Under the pieces are notes generated by a model. It was not told the DNA's origin. It searched no databases and saw only the letters and a program-made list of their open reading frames with translations. The position numbers and the translations under genes are program-made. From Ischnura elegans (lineage: Eukaryota; Arthropoda; Insecta; Odonata; Coenagrionidae), in the NCBI RefSeq assembly GCF_921293095.1, contig NW_025791658.1, positions 3,472,001-3,536,000 of the forward strand: a stretch of DNA of 64,000 nucleotides, in the 5' to 3' direction. This document shows positions 19,273-29,243 of the stretch, in pieces (within the stretch, counting starts at the first letter, position 1; the number at the start of each line of letters is the position of its first letter).

Positions 19273-21486
19273 TTAATGGGCGATGTTTAGCCCGGGCGTT
19301 TCAAACGCCTTTTCAACCCAGATGTGGGCCATCTCCCTCGTCCTCACCTCGATGATAGTTGCCCTCTCTGGCAAAACTTCAATGAAGGTTAGGGAAAAAC
19401 ATTGGTCGAAGGTACTGTTGTGTGAGGATGTGTGAATGGGGATGGGTTCATGAAAGGGGGGAGTTTTGCAGGAGTGCCTGTGGTTATTCATTCGGATGGA
19501 TATGGGTGTGGTACATTCTCCTATGTAGTACGCGGGGCAAAAATTACAAAATAGCCTGTATACAACGTTGAAGGAAGTGCAAGACGGTGTGGAGGAGGAT
19601 CTATTGATGACAGGTGAAGTGGTGGGGCGTAACAGGGGGCAGCACTTGCACCGGGGGCGGTTGCATGGAGTCAGGGAGGAAGGTGGGGGCAGAGCGTGCC
19701 GTAGGAGGGGGCGGGTGGATTTTAAAATATTACCTAAGTTAGGTGCTCTTCTGTAGGCAATGGAGGGGCAGGATGGAAGAAGAGCAGCCGTGATTTTGTT
19801 TTTGCTGATGATAGGGTACAGATCTTTTAATATTTTTTTAATTTTTTGAGTGCCCGGGAAGAATGTGGTGGTGAGATTCAGTTTCCTGGTTTGTTCTTTT
19901 TTGGTGCGTGGGGTGTACTGTTCGGAGGGAGAGAGTATTTTCTTTTTAAGCAGGGGTTCTGGATACTTTCGTTTGAGGAGAGCATGATGGAGGTTCTGTG
20001 TGGCTCTTTGAAGAGATGGTGAATTGTTGCAGATGCGATGGGCACGGACTGATAGGGAGTAGGGGATTGCGTGTTTGGTGTGAGGTGGATGGCAACTGGT
20101 GTAGTGCAGGTATTGTTCATGGTTGGTGGGTTTTTTGTGGATGGAGGTGCTGAAGGTATTGTTTTCAAGGCGGATGTTTATGTCAAGGAAGGTAAGGGAG
20201 GAAGCAGAAATTGATGAAGTGAAAGAAACGGATGAAGTGGAGTTGAGGGATGCAATGAAAGTGTCTAGCGAGTCACGCCCATGGGCCCATAGTAAAAAAA
20301 TATCATCGATGAATCGGACCCACAGGAGAGGCTTAAGGGTTTGGGAATTTAAATAAGAGTTTTCCAGGTGACCCATGTAGAGGTTTGCGTAGGCTGGGGC
20401 CATTCTGGTTCCCATCGGGACTCCTCGCTTCTGTAGGTAGATGGCGTCGTTGAAGTTGAAGGCGTTTTTGTTTAGAATTAGTTCAGCTAATTGGGTGATG
20501 AAGTTGGTGGAGGGAGAGTGAGGCTGAGGGCGTTGGGCAAGAAAGTAGTTGAGGGCATTGAGGCCTTCATGGTGGGGAATGGAAGTATAAAGTGAAACGA
20601 CGTCAATTGTCGCCATTAGGAGATTGGTACCGGTAGGGATAGGGGTTGAGTTAAGTATGCTTAGGAAATGATAGGAGTCTTTTATGAAAGATGGGAGGGT
20701 GGTGACAAGAGGTTGCAAGTAGTGATCTAGAAGGGCTGATATTCTTTCGGTAGGGGAATTGCGGCTAGACACAATGGGACGGCCAGGGTTATTGGTTTTG
20801 TGTATTTTGGGGAGAAGATAGAATTGTGGAGTGTTGAAATCGGCAGGTGATAGAAGATTAATATCGGAGGGGCTTAGTCCTTCTGCGGGGCCAAAATTTT
20901 TAAGAAAGGAGAAGATTTCTTTTTGAAATTTCGGATTGGGATCATTGGGGAGGGGAGAATAGGAAGTCGGGTCGTTCAGTTGCCTTAAACCTTCCGCCAC
21001 ATATTTATCTTTGTCGAGAACGACTACCGTTGAGCCTTTATCTGCTGAGGTTATGATGATGTCTTTGTTGGCGGAGAGATTTCTTAAGGCCTGAAATTCC
21101 AGGCGTGTGAGATTTTTAGGTGGGGTGAGAAAATGGAGGAAATTGTGATCACTGATTCTGTTGAGAAAAAGTTTGATGAATATTTCTACGGGATGGTTTG
21201 CATGGAGTGGTTTAGGCTCTCGTACAGACGGTGGGGCGAATTGAGCCAATGGGTGAAGAGTGTCGTGGTTGGAAGATGTATTTTGTTGAGACTGCCAGAA
21301 TGCTTTCCATCGCAGGTTCCGGCAAAAATTCAGGGCGTCAGTCACAAGGCTCACGTGGTTAACTCTCGGCGTGGGTGAAAAAGATAATCCTTTGCTGAGG
21401 ACTGTCCGCTCGTTGGCGTCGAGGACATGCGAAGAAAGGTTCACTACATGCCTCAATGCCAGAAACTTGATACAACATTTATTCAA
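19273..21486 (-). CDS. PLE reverse transcriptase with C-terminal GIY-YIG endonuclease
   Basis: This is an uninterrupted 737-codon frame. N-terminal PLE-type sequence (LSSHVLDANERTVLSKGLSF, about 17-36) is followed by 'SADKGSTVVVLDKDKY' (147-162) and PKIHK...RPIVS (226-240). RT motif A is ATIDVVSLYTSIP (292-304), motif B QKRGVPMGTRMAPAYANL (352-369) and the catalytic box FIDD (392-395). A Cys-rich CNRPRCKCC (608-616) lies just before the GIY-YIG nuclease. Nuclease residues visible are VVYRL (641-645), YYIG (653-656), R665, H669 and E718. The protein copies RNA into DNA at a nick for retrotransposition. No ATG begins the frame: position 21486 is TTG after a stop, so the N-terminus is missing. 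All listed catalytic residues are present, so the copy is young or recently inactivated. Confidence 0.92.
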   Translation of the reverse strand: MNKCCIKFLALRHVVNLSSHVLDANERTVLSKGLSFSPTPRVNHVSLVTDALNFCRNLRWKAFWQSQQNTSSNHDTLHPLAQFAPPSVREPKPLHANHPVEIFIKLFLNRISDHNFLHFLTPPKNLTRLEFQALRNLSANKDIIITSADKGSTVVVLDKDKYVAEGLRQLNDPTSYSPLPNDPNPKFQKEIFSFLKNFGPAEGLSPSDINLLSPADFNTPQFYLLPKIHKTNNPGRPIVSSRNSPTERISALLDHYLQPLVTTLPSFIKDSYHFLSILNSTPIPTGTNLLMATIDVVSLYTSIPHHEGLNALNYFLAQRPQPHSPSTNFITQLAELILNKNAFNFNDAIYLQKRGVPMGTRMAPAYANLYMGHLENSYLNSQTLKPLLWVRFIDDIFLLWAHGRDSLDTFIASLNSTSSVSFTSSISASSLTFLDINIRLENNTFSTSIHKKPTNHEQYLHYTSCHPPHTKHAIPYSLSVRAHRICNNSPSLQRATQNLHHALLKRKYPEPLLKKKILSPSEQYTPRTKKEQTRKLNLTTTFFPGTQKIKKILKDLYPIISKNKITAALLPSCPSIAYRRAPNLGNILKSTRPLLRHALPPPSSLTPCNRPRCKCCPLLRPTTSPVINRSSSTPSCTSFNVVYRLFCNFCPAYYIGECTTPISIRMNNHRHSCKTPPFHEPIPIHTSSHNSTFDQCFSLTFIEVLPERATIIEVRTREMAHIWVEKAFETPGLNIAH

Positions 21487-21490
21487 TCAG

Positions 21491-22009
21491 GGGAGAGAAC
21501 TATGGAAATGCCAATGGTATCAAATTAAAAATTACACCAGCATAACAAAAAATTGCCATTGGAAGTATCAAATGTGCTATATTATGCGGTTCTAAAGCAT
21601 ATGAAGTTTAGAAAAATTCTGTAATTGCAACTTTGTATGGTGCCTACGCTTAGAAGTTAAATCAGAAAACAATTTTTTTTCAACGGATACACTAGTATTC
21701 TAACTAAAGCCATTTTTTTAAATTTTCATGTCACATGCATTCCTACAGTATCATTTCTATTTAAGAGCCACCATTGTGCTGATAACTGTCGATTCATTGT
21801 ACTAATTAAGAAATAAAAATTAAAATTACACACTTGCAGCTTCCTTTTTCTCGACTCTTTAAAAATCAAACATCTGATTTAAATCACCTGATTTAAAAAA
21901 ATAAAAATCAAGTGATTTAAATCGTGATTTAAATCATGATTTAAATCAATCAACCCTGACAGAAATGTTGGCTATAACTTTTTTGCATAACATACGTTGA
22001 CCTACACTC
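21491..22009. other. No gene; hAT-like GATTTAAATC terminal tract
   Basis: No coding region is supported. Between 21862 and 21956 the palindromic unit GATTTAAATC recurs about six times and ends in 'caatcaaccctg'. Read on the other strand, this gives CAGGGTTGATTGATTTAAATC, the style of terminal sequence found in many arthropod hAT-like elements. The other end was not located. Confidence 0.55.
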
Positions 22010-22435
22010 CAAGAAATATTTTAACATGTTAATATTGATGTTAGAGCTTCGTTCAAAATTCGATAATTCTCAGAATAAAACGAGGAATTCAATTCAAAGT
22101 CTGCAATTTACGTTCGAGCAACAGTTGTCCATGTAGCTAATTAATATAAACAGAGCATGATTGACTGAAAACCAATGCCGCTGGTAGGATTATGAACTCC
22201 AATAGGAGGGAGCACAACTACACTCAGATTCTGAGATATTGCAGAGTCCCCACTAGGGAGGGTAGAAAAGGGTTGGTGCTGAGAATGCGTGATTATCATC
22301 GAGACCCCTCTTAAGGAATGTCCTGCAGAAATGCTCCGTACGGAGGGGACGGAAGAGTCTCTTGGGGCTCAGTACAGCAGTCATGCTGAGGAGAGAACTC
22401 CACCGTCTTTAAAGGGTTATTTACTTGGATCAGTG
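22010..22435 (+). repeat. ~415 bp interspersed repeat, copy 1
   Basis: It matches 22840-23265 in the same orientation (shared 'aaaattcgataattctcag' and 'gtctgcaatttacgttcgag'). A reverse-complement relative is at 60440-61030. Two direct copies separated by about 400 bp resemble a small LTR-like or tandem arrangement, but no tRNA primer site or retroviral coding sequence was seen. Confidence 0.75.
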
Positions 22436-22839
22436 GCTAGGAACATTTTCTTTATGGCTTATTGAAATGCAGCATTCTGAATGAATTCTTTTAGCATTGA
22501 ATGCTGAATATATACATTTCCTAGCTCTTCCCCACTTATGAGGGTCGTGGGTCTGTGATGTCTTTTGCTTCGGGACCCAACACAGCATGGCATAGGCTTT
22601 ACCCTTGAAATCCAGGAGCAAGTACCCAGACCCCTCGTCTTATATCACCCCTCTTAGCAGTAAGGGACTGCAGTCATGCAATTGTTTGTCCAGTTTTGTC
22701 GCAAAATAAATATTTGTTCCTTTCTCAAAAAATATAAACTAAGAATTGAATTATTTGCCTTTTGAGCTGCTTTCACAATTTTTTAATGAAATTCAATGGT
22801 AAATATTAACATATACCTCGATTTTAGTGTAAATATCAA
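22436..22839. repeat. Spacer between the two repeat copies
   Basis: Its left half is related, in reverse complement, to 61040-61480 (shared 'gggtcccgaagcaaa'-type tract), so it belongs to the same repeat family. No coding function is supported. Confidence 0.55.
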
Positions 22840-23265
22840 CATGGAAATTCTTGCTGCATTAATATTGACGTTAGAGCTTTGTTCAAAATTCGATAATTCT
22901 CAGAGTAAAACAAGGAATTCAATTGAAAGTCTGCAATTTACGTTCGAGCAACAGTTATCCATGTAGCTAATTCATATAATCAAAGCATTAGTTGACAACA
23001 AACCAATGCTGCTGATAGGGTTATAAACTCCAAAAGGAGGGAGGTCAACTACCCTCAGAGTCCAAGATAATGCGGAGTCTCCGCTAGGAAGGGTCGAAAA
23101 AGGCAAGGAAAGGTCCTGAGAGTGCGTTATTATCAGCGAGACCCTTCTTAAGGAATTTCCTGCAAGAATGCTCCATACAGAGGGGACAGAAGAGTCTTTT
23201 TGAGACTCAGTACAGCAGTCATATGCTTAGGCGATAACTCCACCATCTCGAAAGGGTTAATAACT
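22840..23265 (+). repeat. ~415 bp interspersed repeat, copy 2
   Basis: This is the second direct copy of 22010-22435, clearly diverged (many substitutions and a few short indels). It ends in 'cgaaagggttaa' where copy 1 ends 'taaagggttat'. Confidence 0.75.
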
Positions 23266-24301
23266 TATAAAACATGTGTAATCAACAAAAATTCAATTTA
23301 TTCCCGAAGTATATGATAGTAATATCTATTATCTTACTGGGATAAAAGTATGTACATGATTGACACGAATAAATGCATACAATTCCACCATATTCTACTA
23401 CAGGGATAAACACTATCTTATCTTTGAATCATTATGTACAGAGGAAACCTCAATAATACAAAAAATACTAGGATAACGGTGGTGAAATGAATAATATATA
23501 TATATGTACAAAATCAGATTCACAATATCTTTCACAAGATTCTAACTCTAATAAATGTGTATTACAAGGAACATGTAAATTAACATAAAGCATTTCAGTC
23601 ACAAGCATACAACATACCTCATGCTAGTTTTAAGTCTTTGAGGTAGTCTTTGTTTTACACTAAATCTACTTTAGTATGAGAACATACCAGACACTTGCTT
23701 AGCTTGATACTTTCAGGTCTGACGTTATAGTCTGTTCCATTTATGTCTGCGGGTGAGCTTTTGTGAAAGCCCGGAGACTCTCGGATGGCTTCGCTGATAG
23801 CGGAGGGGTAGTACCGAGAGAGACAGAGGAGGAGAGACAATAACATTGCCAATTGTACAAAGCCACCCTACTTTGTCACTGAAAACGTGTGGATCATACG
23901 TGGCCACAGGTATTTTGGCCCCGCTGCCGAGGCAATACACCTACTCATTTGAAAGTCATTGAGGATAATACTTTCACAGTAGCCCATGACATTGTCAGCT
24001 ACCGCGCCGAATGAAACACCATTGCTGAAAGGCATACTTTGTCACATACAAGGAGAACGCGTGAGGTTTGGCAACACTGCTCCACGAGCAGATTCACGAT
24101 GTTCACTCGGCGGAGGTCTGAGAGCGACTCACTAAGGCCACGCCTGCTGTTCGCTGATTGGCAAAGGCAAAGTCACATGTTGAGAAACTTTCCCTCCCCT
24201 CATCTCCACTAGCTTTGGCCACACCAGCTCACACACAGAGATAAAATGAACAGAGTATAACTTGGTGCTAGTGCAAGGCTTCTAGCTGAATGTTGCCGAG
24301 C
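23266..24301. other. No gene seen
   Basis: This is an AT-rich to mixed stretch with a short (TA)n run near 23495. Small open frames at 23655-23940 show no recognisable motif. Confidence 0.5.
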
Positions 24302-25243
24302 CAGGGTTCCCACTCTAACTAAATTATAATATTCACGTTTTTTTCCAGGTTTTCAAGGTCTAAATTGCGTGAAATTCACGGTCTGTTGATAAAAATTTTT
24401 ATGAAGAATTATTGATCACATAACAATCACTGGCCGCACGTTAACTACAAATATAGCTAACGCGATAAACGCCAGGAATTCAAACGCAGCAATGAAAGTG
24501 CTCTTATGACGTCGCCTATTGTTAGCAAAATTTAGGGCCGGCTAAAGGTTGTGAGTGGGAAAATGGAGGGTGACAGGGAAGTGAAGAGGTGTCAGATTTC
24601 TTGCTAGAGTTAATGACCACTTCGGCTAACGGTCTTCCAATCACAGCCTTAACGTCTATGTGTCGTCATGGCACAAGGACCAATATTTGCGCTTTGAATA
24701 CACGCGTGTGGATAAATGCGTGGACATTGTCTGCGAGTGACTGACCTTAACACATTGCGTACGAATGGCGAGAATTCTCGTCATTTTTTTCCCGAACGTT
24801 CCGGATGGATGACGAAGATTCTCGTCATTTAGGCGCGTCAACCTAAACAATTTTAAAACATACAATACGTATTCGTCAGTATGTTTTCAGTTGTTTTTCG
24901 TAATACATAATGAATTGATGCATCATAACGTTTGATTGGGTAAAGTCATATTCTAAACATTACCTTTTTAACCATGTTTAAACCAAAGGCATTACGCCTG
25001 AATAGGCGCATATTTCCAAATCGGCGTTCCTAGGAATTTAAATACCACGGTACGCAACGTGTTAAATATGATGGACATATCGATCTTTCTTTCTTTTCCG
25101 TCAATCGTAGATCTACAATCAAGTTTGAGAGGTTTTTAAGGCTATATGACGAAATTCACGGCTATTTCCTGGTTTTTTCACGGTGGACGTAACTCACGGC
25201 TTATTCCCCGTTTTAAGGTTTTCACGGTTGAGTGGTAACCCTG
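24302..25243. mobile_element. CAGGGTTCCCACTC inverted-repeat element, copy 1
   Basis: CAGGGTTCCCACTC at the left and GAGTGGTAACCCTG at the right form the terminal inverted repeat. Subterminal 'caggttttcaaggtc' and 'aaggttttcacggttg' also mirror each other. A piggyBac MITE (24751-25061) is inserted inside. A second copy spans 27550-30146. No transposase is present. End style suggests hAT, but no 8 bp duplication was found. Confidence 0.75.
24751..25061. mobile_element. piggyBac-like MITE, CACATTGCGTACG family, copy 1
   Basis: TTAA flanks both sides (24747-24750, 25062-25065). The terminal repeats CACATTGCGTACG and CACGTTGCGTACCG pair. A direct 'gattctcgtcattt'-type motif is repeated near the left end. 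It is 311 bp with no coding. A shorter relative is at 33483-33670 with shared 'gaattgatgcatcataacg'. Confidence 0.85.
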
Positions 25244-25248
25244 GTTAA

Positions 25249-25465
25249 CCCTTTAGCTACGGGAGCGTCAAAATTTTGCTGTCACTGTGTGCGGGACACG
25301 AGTGGGGAAGATATTTTTCCGTCGACCCCGGGCGTGTGTCCAGCAGGTAGTGGACCCTCATAATCCAGGACTGCCCACCCCACCCCCTGAAGACAGACAT
25401 GAATGGAATATGCCTTGGTATTTACCCTACTTGAGTTGGTTGCTTCTCAATAAGAAAAATAAACT
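25249..25465 (+). mobile_element. piggyBac-like terminal fragment (CCCTTTAGCTACGGGAGCG)
   Basis: It starts at a TTAA directly after the preceding element, with CCCTTTAGCTACGGGAGCG. The following 200 bp closely match 43662-43870 ('ttccgtcgaccccgggcg'). No matching right terminus is seen, so only one end is present. Confidence 0.6.
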
Positions 25466-25521
25466 TTAAGCATCTACTGCCATTGCCTTAAAAACTATGA
25501 GACCTTTTCAAAATGAAAATA

Positions 25522-26184
25522 CAGTAAAACCTCTTTACATCTTAATGGAAGGGACCAAAATTTGGGCAATTTCATGTATGGAGGTTCACTATAGAGAGGT
25601 TTTAGCGATAGGCACCATTTTTTCACATCCTTTGGAAATGAAAGGCACTACTGTCTTTTAAACCATCAGTGAACATATATTTATTATTTAATAATTACAG
25701 AAAGCGAGCGCTATTGCATGATTTTTTCCATGATTCGAGAGAAAATGATGTGATCTCTCTTAATTCAACAGTCACTTAAAATGATTAGGATAGTTGGATA
25801 CCTTTTTTCTTATCTACTGTTAGGTATGCTCTCATATGGAAACAAAATTGCTTTAACTTAAATGGTTAACGTGAAAATTACAGTATATTAAAGGTGTATA
25901 AGAAAAAAATAACCGTGAAACATTTATCGTTTAAAATGTCATTTCATGCATGTAATTGCAGCTGCATTAATGGTCTCTTGTTGTCTCGGCACGGTTTGTG
26001 GAGGTAGTTTTGCCATCTCGGGGGTGTCTCCTTGGTATGATAAGTGGAGGTTTTACGATATAAAGAGGTTCACTATAAAGAGGTTTGCCTATAAATTTAC
26101 ATGTAAATCTGATGGGACCGTAGGGGTGGTATGAAGTATGGAGGTTTATGATGTAAAGAGGTTCACTACATAGAGGTTTTACTG
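25522..26184 (+). mobile_element. Tigger-A MITE, full copy
   Basis: CAGTAAAACCTCTTTACATC at the left and ...TATGTAGTG-type right end (gaggttttactg) with TA on both sides define a complete 663 bp copy. The interior contains several internal 'gaggttcactat' repeats of the TIR. The termini match those of the internally deleted Tigger-like transposon at 52172-54182. Confidence 0.85.
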
Positions 26185-26627
26185 TAGTAAGAAACCTCCT
26201 AAGATGAGCACCAAACAACAGTAGTCAAGCAACTGAATACCATATTTGACGGCATATAAGACGCACTTTCTTTACTGAATGTGGTCTCAAAAATCCTACC
26301 TGCATCTTATACGTTAAGGACACAAGTTAACTTTCAATACCAAATGCTATTTTTAGCCCCGATATAGGTCCGCACTGGGCACTCCGTATGTATAGCTGAT
26401 GCAAGCTACTACTTCTCATCGCAGTGGCGCCTCCTATACTTTTTCCTTCCACTGTCATTCTCTCCTGAGGTAAGCGGTGAAAAGTGAAGACTTTCAGACG
26501 TGGCCCTCGGCAAAGTATGTAATCCCATGAGCCCATCCTGGGACCTCGTTAAACTAGTCCAAAGGTTGCTTTATAAAAATTAATTAGCCGACATACAGCT
26601 AGAATGATATTGCATTTGTCGGATATA
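26185..26627. other. No gene seen
   Basis: The tract 'ggcatataagacgcac' near 26253 resembles ends of known DNA-transposon families, but no partner end was found. No coding region is supported. Confidence 0.4.
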
Positions 26628-27228
26628 CAGTAGATTCCGGTTAGTTGGGACATGTCGGGACTTGTGCACTTTGCCCCAATTAGGCTAACTATCCTTTATA
26701 TGGGAATAAACAAACGTTGAAATGATGAAAAGAAGACTGAAGAATGTTTATAATGCAACCTAAGATTATTAAACTATTAATTTGATTAATAAATCAGCGA
26801 GTTTAGCCAATTTGTTATAATTTTTTAAAATTATAACAATTTAGTTAAAAATATTTTTCACAGCCTCAGGCGATGCTGAATGAATGTCTTTTACTAAGTC
26901 CTATTAAAGAAAAGTCCTATCATCTTGCGTATAGTATAACAACAAGAGATTTCAAAATAGGGCAAGAATAGGAGAATTTGTGAAAAATAAGAGTAATTTC
27001 AAAGGAGGAAAATATAAAAAATTGTACTCTGAAAACAAATAATTTTAATTTCGTCGCGAGTATAGAGTCTATGCCGCCGACTCATGGCCCAATAAAGCGA
27101 CATGCTGTCCCAATTAAGCGGAGAATACTCTATTGGGATATTCCTCTATTGGGTTCTGTTCTTCAAGATCTGCCCCAATTAAGCGGCTGCCTCAAGTAAC
27201 CGGTGGACCCATTAAACGAAATCTACTG
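26628..27228. mobile_element. TA-flanked pogo-like MITE (CAGTAGATTCCGGTTA family)
   Basis: Left CAGTAGATTCCGGTTAGTTG and right (reverse complement) CAGTAGATTTCGTTTAATGG lie within TA duplications. Subterminal 'ccccaattaggct' and 'ccccaattaagcg' motifs repeat. It is 601 bp without coding capacity. Confidence 0.75.
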
Positions 27229-27445
27229 TAATTCGAAATAAGGATTGACAGGCCATGCGTGACTTGGTGCACCAGAACTTGTATGCCGCATCAGGGTTAA
27301 AACTCGAACTAAATTATAAAGTCGGGGTTTTTCACCCCGACAGTGGCTTAGTAAGCACGACCCTCGCCACATGTGCTACAGTGTGGACTTGTGACGTCAA
27401 CATCTTGTTCGGTAAAACCCATCCCAAAGTTCGCTCGGAGAAAAT

Positions 27446-27517
27446 GGCTTGGTGGTGGAACTGGTGAACACGCCTGACCGGCAATCGGGAGGTCCGGGTT
27501 CGAATCCCGGCTATGTC
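27446..27517 (+). tRNA. tRNA-like sequence, probable SINE head
   Basis: An A-box-like 'tggaactggtg' and a B box 'ggttcgaatcc' are present. The T arm CCGGG/CCCGG and an anticodon-type stem CCTGA/TCGGG around 'ccggcaa' are well formed. The acceptor ends do not pair, so it is not a functional tRNA as written. Sequence continues into a repeat body, so a tRNA-derived SINE fragment is likely. Confidence 0.5.
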
Positions 27518-27660
27518 AAATATTTTTTCATGGCGAACTTCATCCTTTGGTGTATTTAGATTATAAAATTAACGTTTTTTTTCAGGTTTTCACAGTCTAA
27601 ATGTCTTCAAATTCACGGTCCGTCGATGAGCCATTTTAGACACAAATAATGATCAAGTAA

Positions 27661-27844
27661 CAGGGATGCTGACTTACAAAAAATATTGGGGGGCCCAAAC
27701 CCCCCTTTTTTAAGCATTTTAGAAGAGTCATAAGATCAACATTAGAACCCTGATAACTCGAATCTCGATATCTGGACACATTTTTCCCTCACACCCATAG
27801 CGTATCTTTGAGGGTGCTCAGGCGCCATGGAGTCGGCGCCACAG
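27661..27844. mobile_element. hAT-type MITE 'GGGGCC', copy 3
   Basis: It is inserted in the host repeat with an 8 bp target duplication, tcaagtaa (27653-27660) and tcacgtaa (27845-27852), one mismatch. An 8 bp duplication is the hAT signature. It begins cagggatgctgac and ends ggcgccacag. Confidence 0.82.
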
Positions 27845-28111
27845 TCACGTAACAATCACAAGTCACACGTTAACTAATAATTTAAAGAACACGACAGACG
27901 CCGTGAATGTCAACGCAGCAATCAAAGTGCTATCTTTTATGATGTCACCTATCGTTAGCAAAATTCAGGGCTGGCTAAAGGTTGCGAGTGGGAAAATGGA
28001 GCGTGGCAGGGAATTGAAGAGGTAAACTCGATTGTTTCAGGCTTAACTTTGTGAAAATCCATCGTACACAATAAAAAGTTATGGTACTTTTTCACCCAAT
28101 TTATTTAAGAC

Positions 28112-28143
28112 GACCGGTTTCGTCGCAGAGGCGACATCTTCAG
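28112..28143 (-). ncRNA. Hammerhead-like motif, left arm of element 1
   Basis: On the - strand CTGAAGA (28137-28143) is followed by U, stem II GTCGC/GCGAC with a CTCT loop, GAAA, palindromic stem III CCGG, and UC ending at 28112, the predicted cleavage point. All core positions of the C-U-G-A-N-G-A and GAA motifs are present. Confidence 0.6.
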
Positions 28144-28195
28144 GTACAGAAATCGTTATTTTTATATTCTAACTTTATACTTCACGACCCCTTAT

Positions 28196-28207
<12 letters not shown>

Positions 28208-28242
<35 letters not shown>
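28208..28242. repeat. (AT)n microsatellite
   Basis: An uninterrupted AT dinucleotide run lies directly before the left arm of the palindrome at 28243. A second short (TA)n run is near 28453-28475. Confidence 0.9.
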
Positions 28243-28248
<6 letters not shown>

Positions 28249-28412
28249 TTCAAGTTAATATCGATAAACACAGAGACACAAAAAAGAAACACTCACATTG
28301 AATAAATCTCTTCTAAACAGGCTTCTTCGATAGATTCGACGAGTTTATTTATTCAATGTGAGTGTTTCTTTTTTGTGTCTCTGTGTTTATCGATATTAAC
28401 TTGAACTATTTA
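28243..28412. repeat. Long palindrome (about 65 bp arms)
   Basis: Arms 28243-28307 and 28346-28412 are almost perfect reverse complements (left arm includes 'ttaatatcgataaacacaga'). They are separated by about 40 bp. It is not explained by the hammerhead arms and may be the terminus pair of another small inverted-repeat insertion. Confidence 0.85.
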
Positions 28413-28540
28413 TATTACGTGCCACGTGCATATCATATTTTCCAAAACATTGTATATATATATATATATATATATTTATTTTTTTATATCACGAGATGTG
28501 GGTCAAATGTAAATATTATTTATTTTTTTCAAACTTTGCC

Positions 28541-28573
28541 TACGTTTCGGACATTATATTTGTCCATCCTCAG
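28541..28573 (-). ncRNA. Hammerhead-like motif of the nested PLE fragment
   Basis: On the - strand CTGAGGA (28567-28573) is followed by U, stem II GGAC/GTCC with an AT-rich loop, GAAA, palindromic stem III (ACGT including the A15.1-U16.1 pair), and A17 at 28541. H17 = A is permitted by the NUH rule. It is independent in sequence from the other copies. Confidence 0.5.
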
Positions 28574-28694
28574 GGCTATAAAAATGATAATGTATGATAC
28601 AAAATTAGTTAAATACAGGCAATTTTACAGTTGTTATACATTAAAATACATGGAAATACATATTCAAAATTTACCTTTAAGTCTGATGTTGTTT

Positions 28695-28990
28695 TTATTT
28701 ATTTACAATTTGGTTGCTTGGATTTCTTTCTTTGTTGGTTATGTCATTTATTAAATTATGATAAATTTTGCTAAGGTAAGTAATGTCTGTTCTTTTATTG
28801 CAGCTTTTTTTATTTCTGGATATGTGGTACATTTCTTTGAATAATCTTTTTGATAAAACTGGTTCTGTGTCTAAAATTTTGGCCTCTTCGAAATGAAATG
28901 AGTGACTGTTTGTAATTGCATGATCTGCTAATGCACAAATTTGAATTTTGGTCTTAATTGATGCTTTATGTTGTGAGATCCTATTTTTTA
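28695..28990 (-). pseudogene. PLE GIY-YIG endonuclease C-terminus
   Basis: The - strand frame runs open for about 95 codons to TAA at 28695-28697. It carries ISQHKASIKTK, 'ICALADHAITNSHSF', 'AKILDTE', 'KRLFKEMYHI' and 'CNKRTDITYLSKIYHNL'. These match the conserved region downstream of the GIY-YIG core in Penelope/Neptune-type proteins, where the glutamate-bearing helix and a late N..D segment occur. The RT and YIG core are missing, so this is a 5'-truncated copy. The + strand open frame over the same DNA is its antisense shadow. Confidence 0.75.
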
Positions 28991-29211
28991 AATATTGCCA
29001 TGTTATAATATTTACATTTGACCCACATCTCGTGATATAAAAAAATAAAAATATATATATGTTATTTTTATAGCTATTTTGTTGTTTATTTGGTTGCTAT
29101 TACGCATTGGTAGGGGAGGAACGCTCTAACCCCATCGCAACCCTCCCCTACCAACGCGTAATAGAAACCAAATAAACAACAAAATAGCTATAAAAATAAC
29201 GATTTCTGTAC

Positions 29212-29243
29212 CTGAAGATGTCGCCTCTGCGACGAAACCGGTC
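29212..29243 (+). ncRNA. Hammerhead-like motif, right arm of element 1
   Basis: This is the mirror copy of 28112-28143 on the + strand: CTGAAGA (29212-29218), GTCGC/GCGAC stem, GAAA, CCGG, UC at 29242-29243. The core is intact in both arms. Confidence 0.6.

Larger units (their letters stand above)
19070..21490 (-). mobile_element. Penelope-like element (PLE), 5'-truncated
   Basis: The unit comprises the RT/GIY-YIG frame at 19273-21486 and a 3' region with a hammerhead-like motif at 19121-19160. No copy of the 3' region is found upstream of the frame. An in-frame TGA precedes the first usable codon at 21486. The 5' end therefore appears truncated, as is usual for PLE copies. Exact boundaries and a target duplication are not resolved. 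Confidence 0.85.
28480..29050 (-). mobile_element. Nested PLE fragment of a second lineage
   Basis: Inverted tracts containing 'tatatcacgagatgtgggtc' bound a segment holding the C-terminal end of a PLE endonuclease frame (28695-28990) and, downstream on the same strand, another hammerhead-like motif (28541-28573). The order frame then ribozyme is the same as in the PLE at 19-21 kb. Confidence 0.7.

Noticed and set aside
22010..23265. Endogenous retrovirus with two LTRs
   Set aside because: The interior is only 400 bp, with no primer site, gag, pol or env, and the repeat ends do not show clear TG...CA.
28362..28754. 130-codon + strand frame with hydrophobic stretches
   Set aside because: It overlaps the (TA)n run, the palindrome and the antisense of the PLE endonuclease remnant. 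The apparent membrane segments come from AT-rich repeat sequence.
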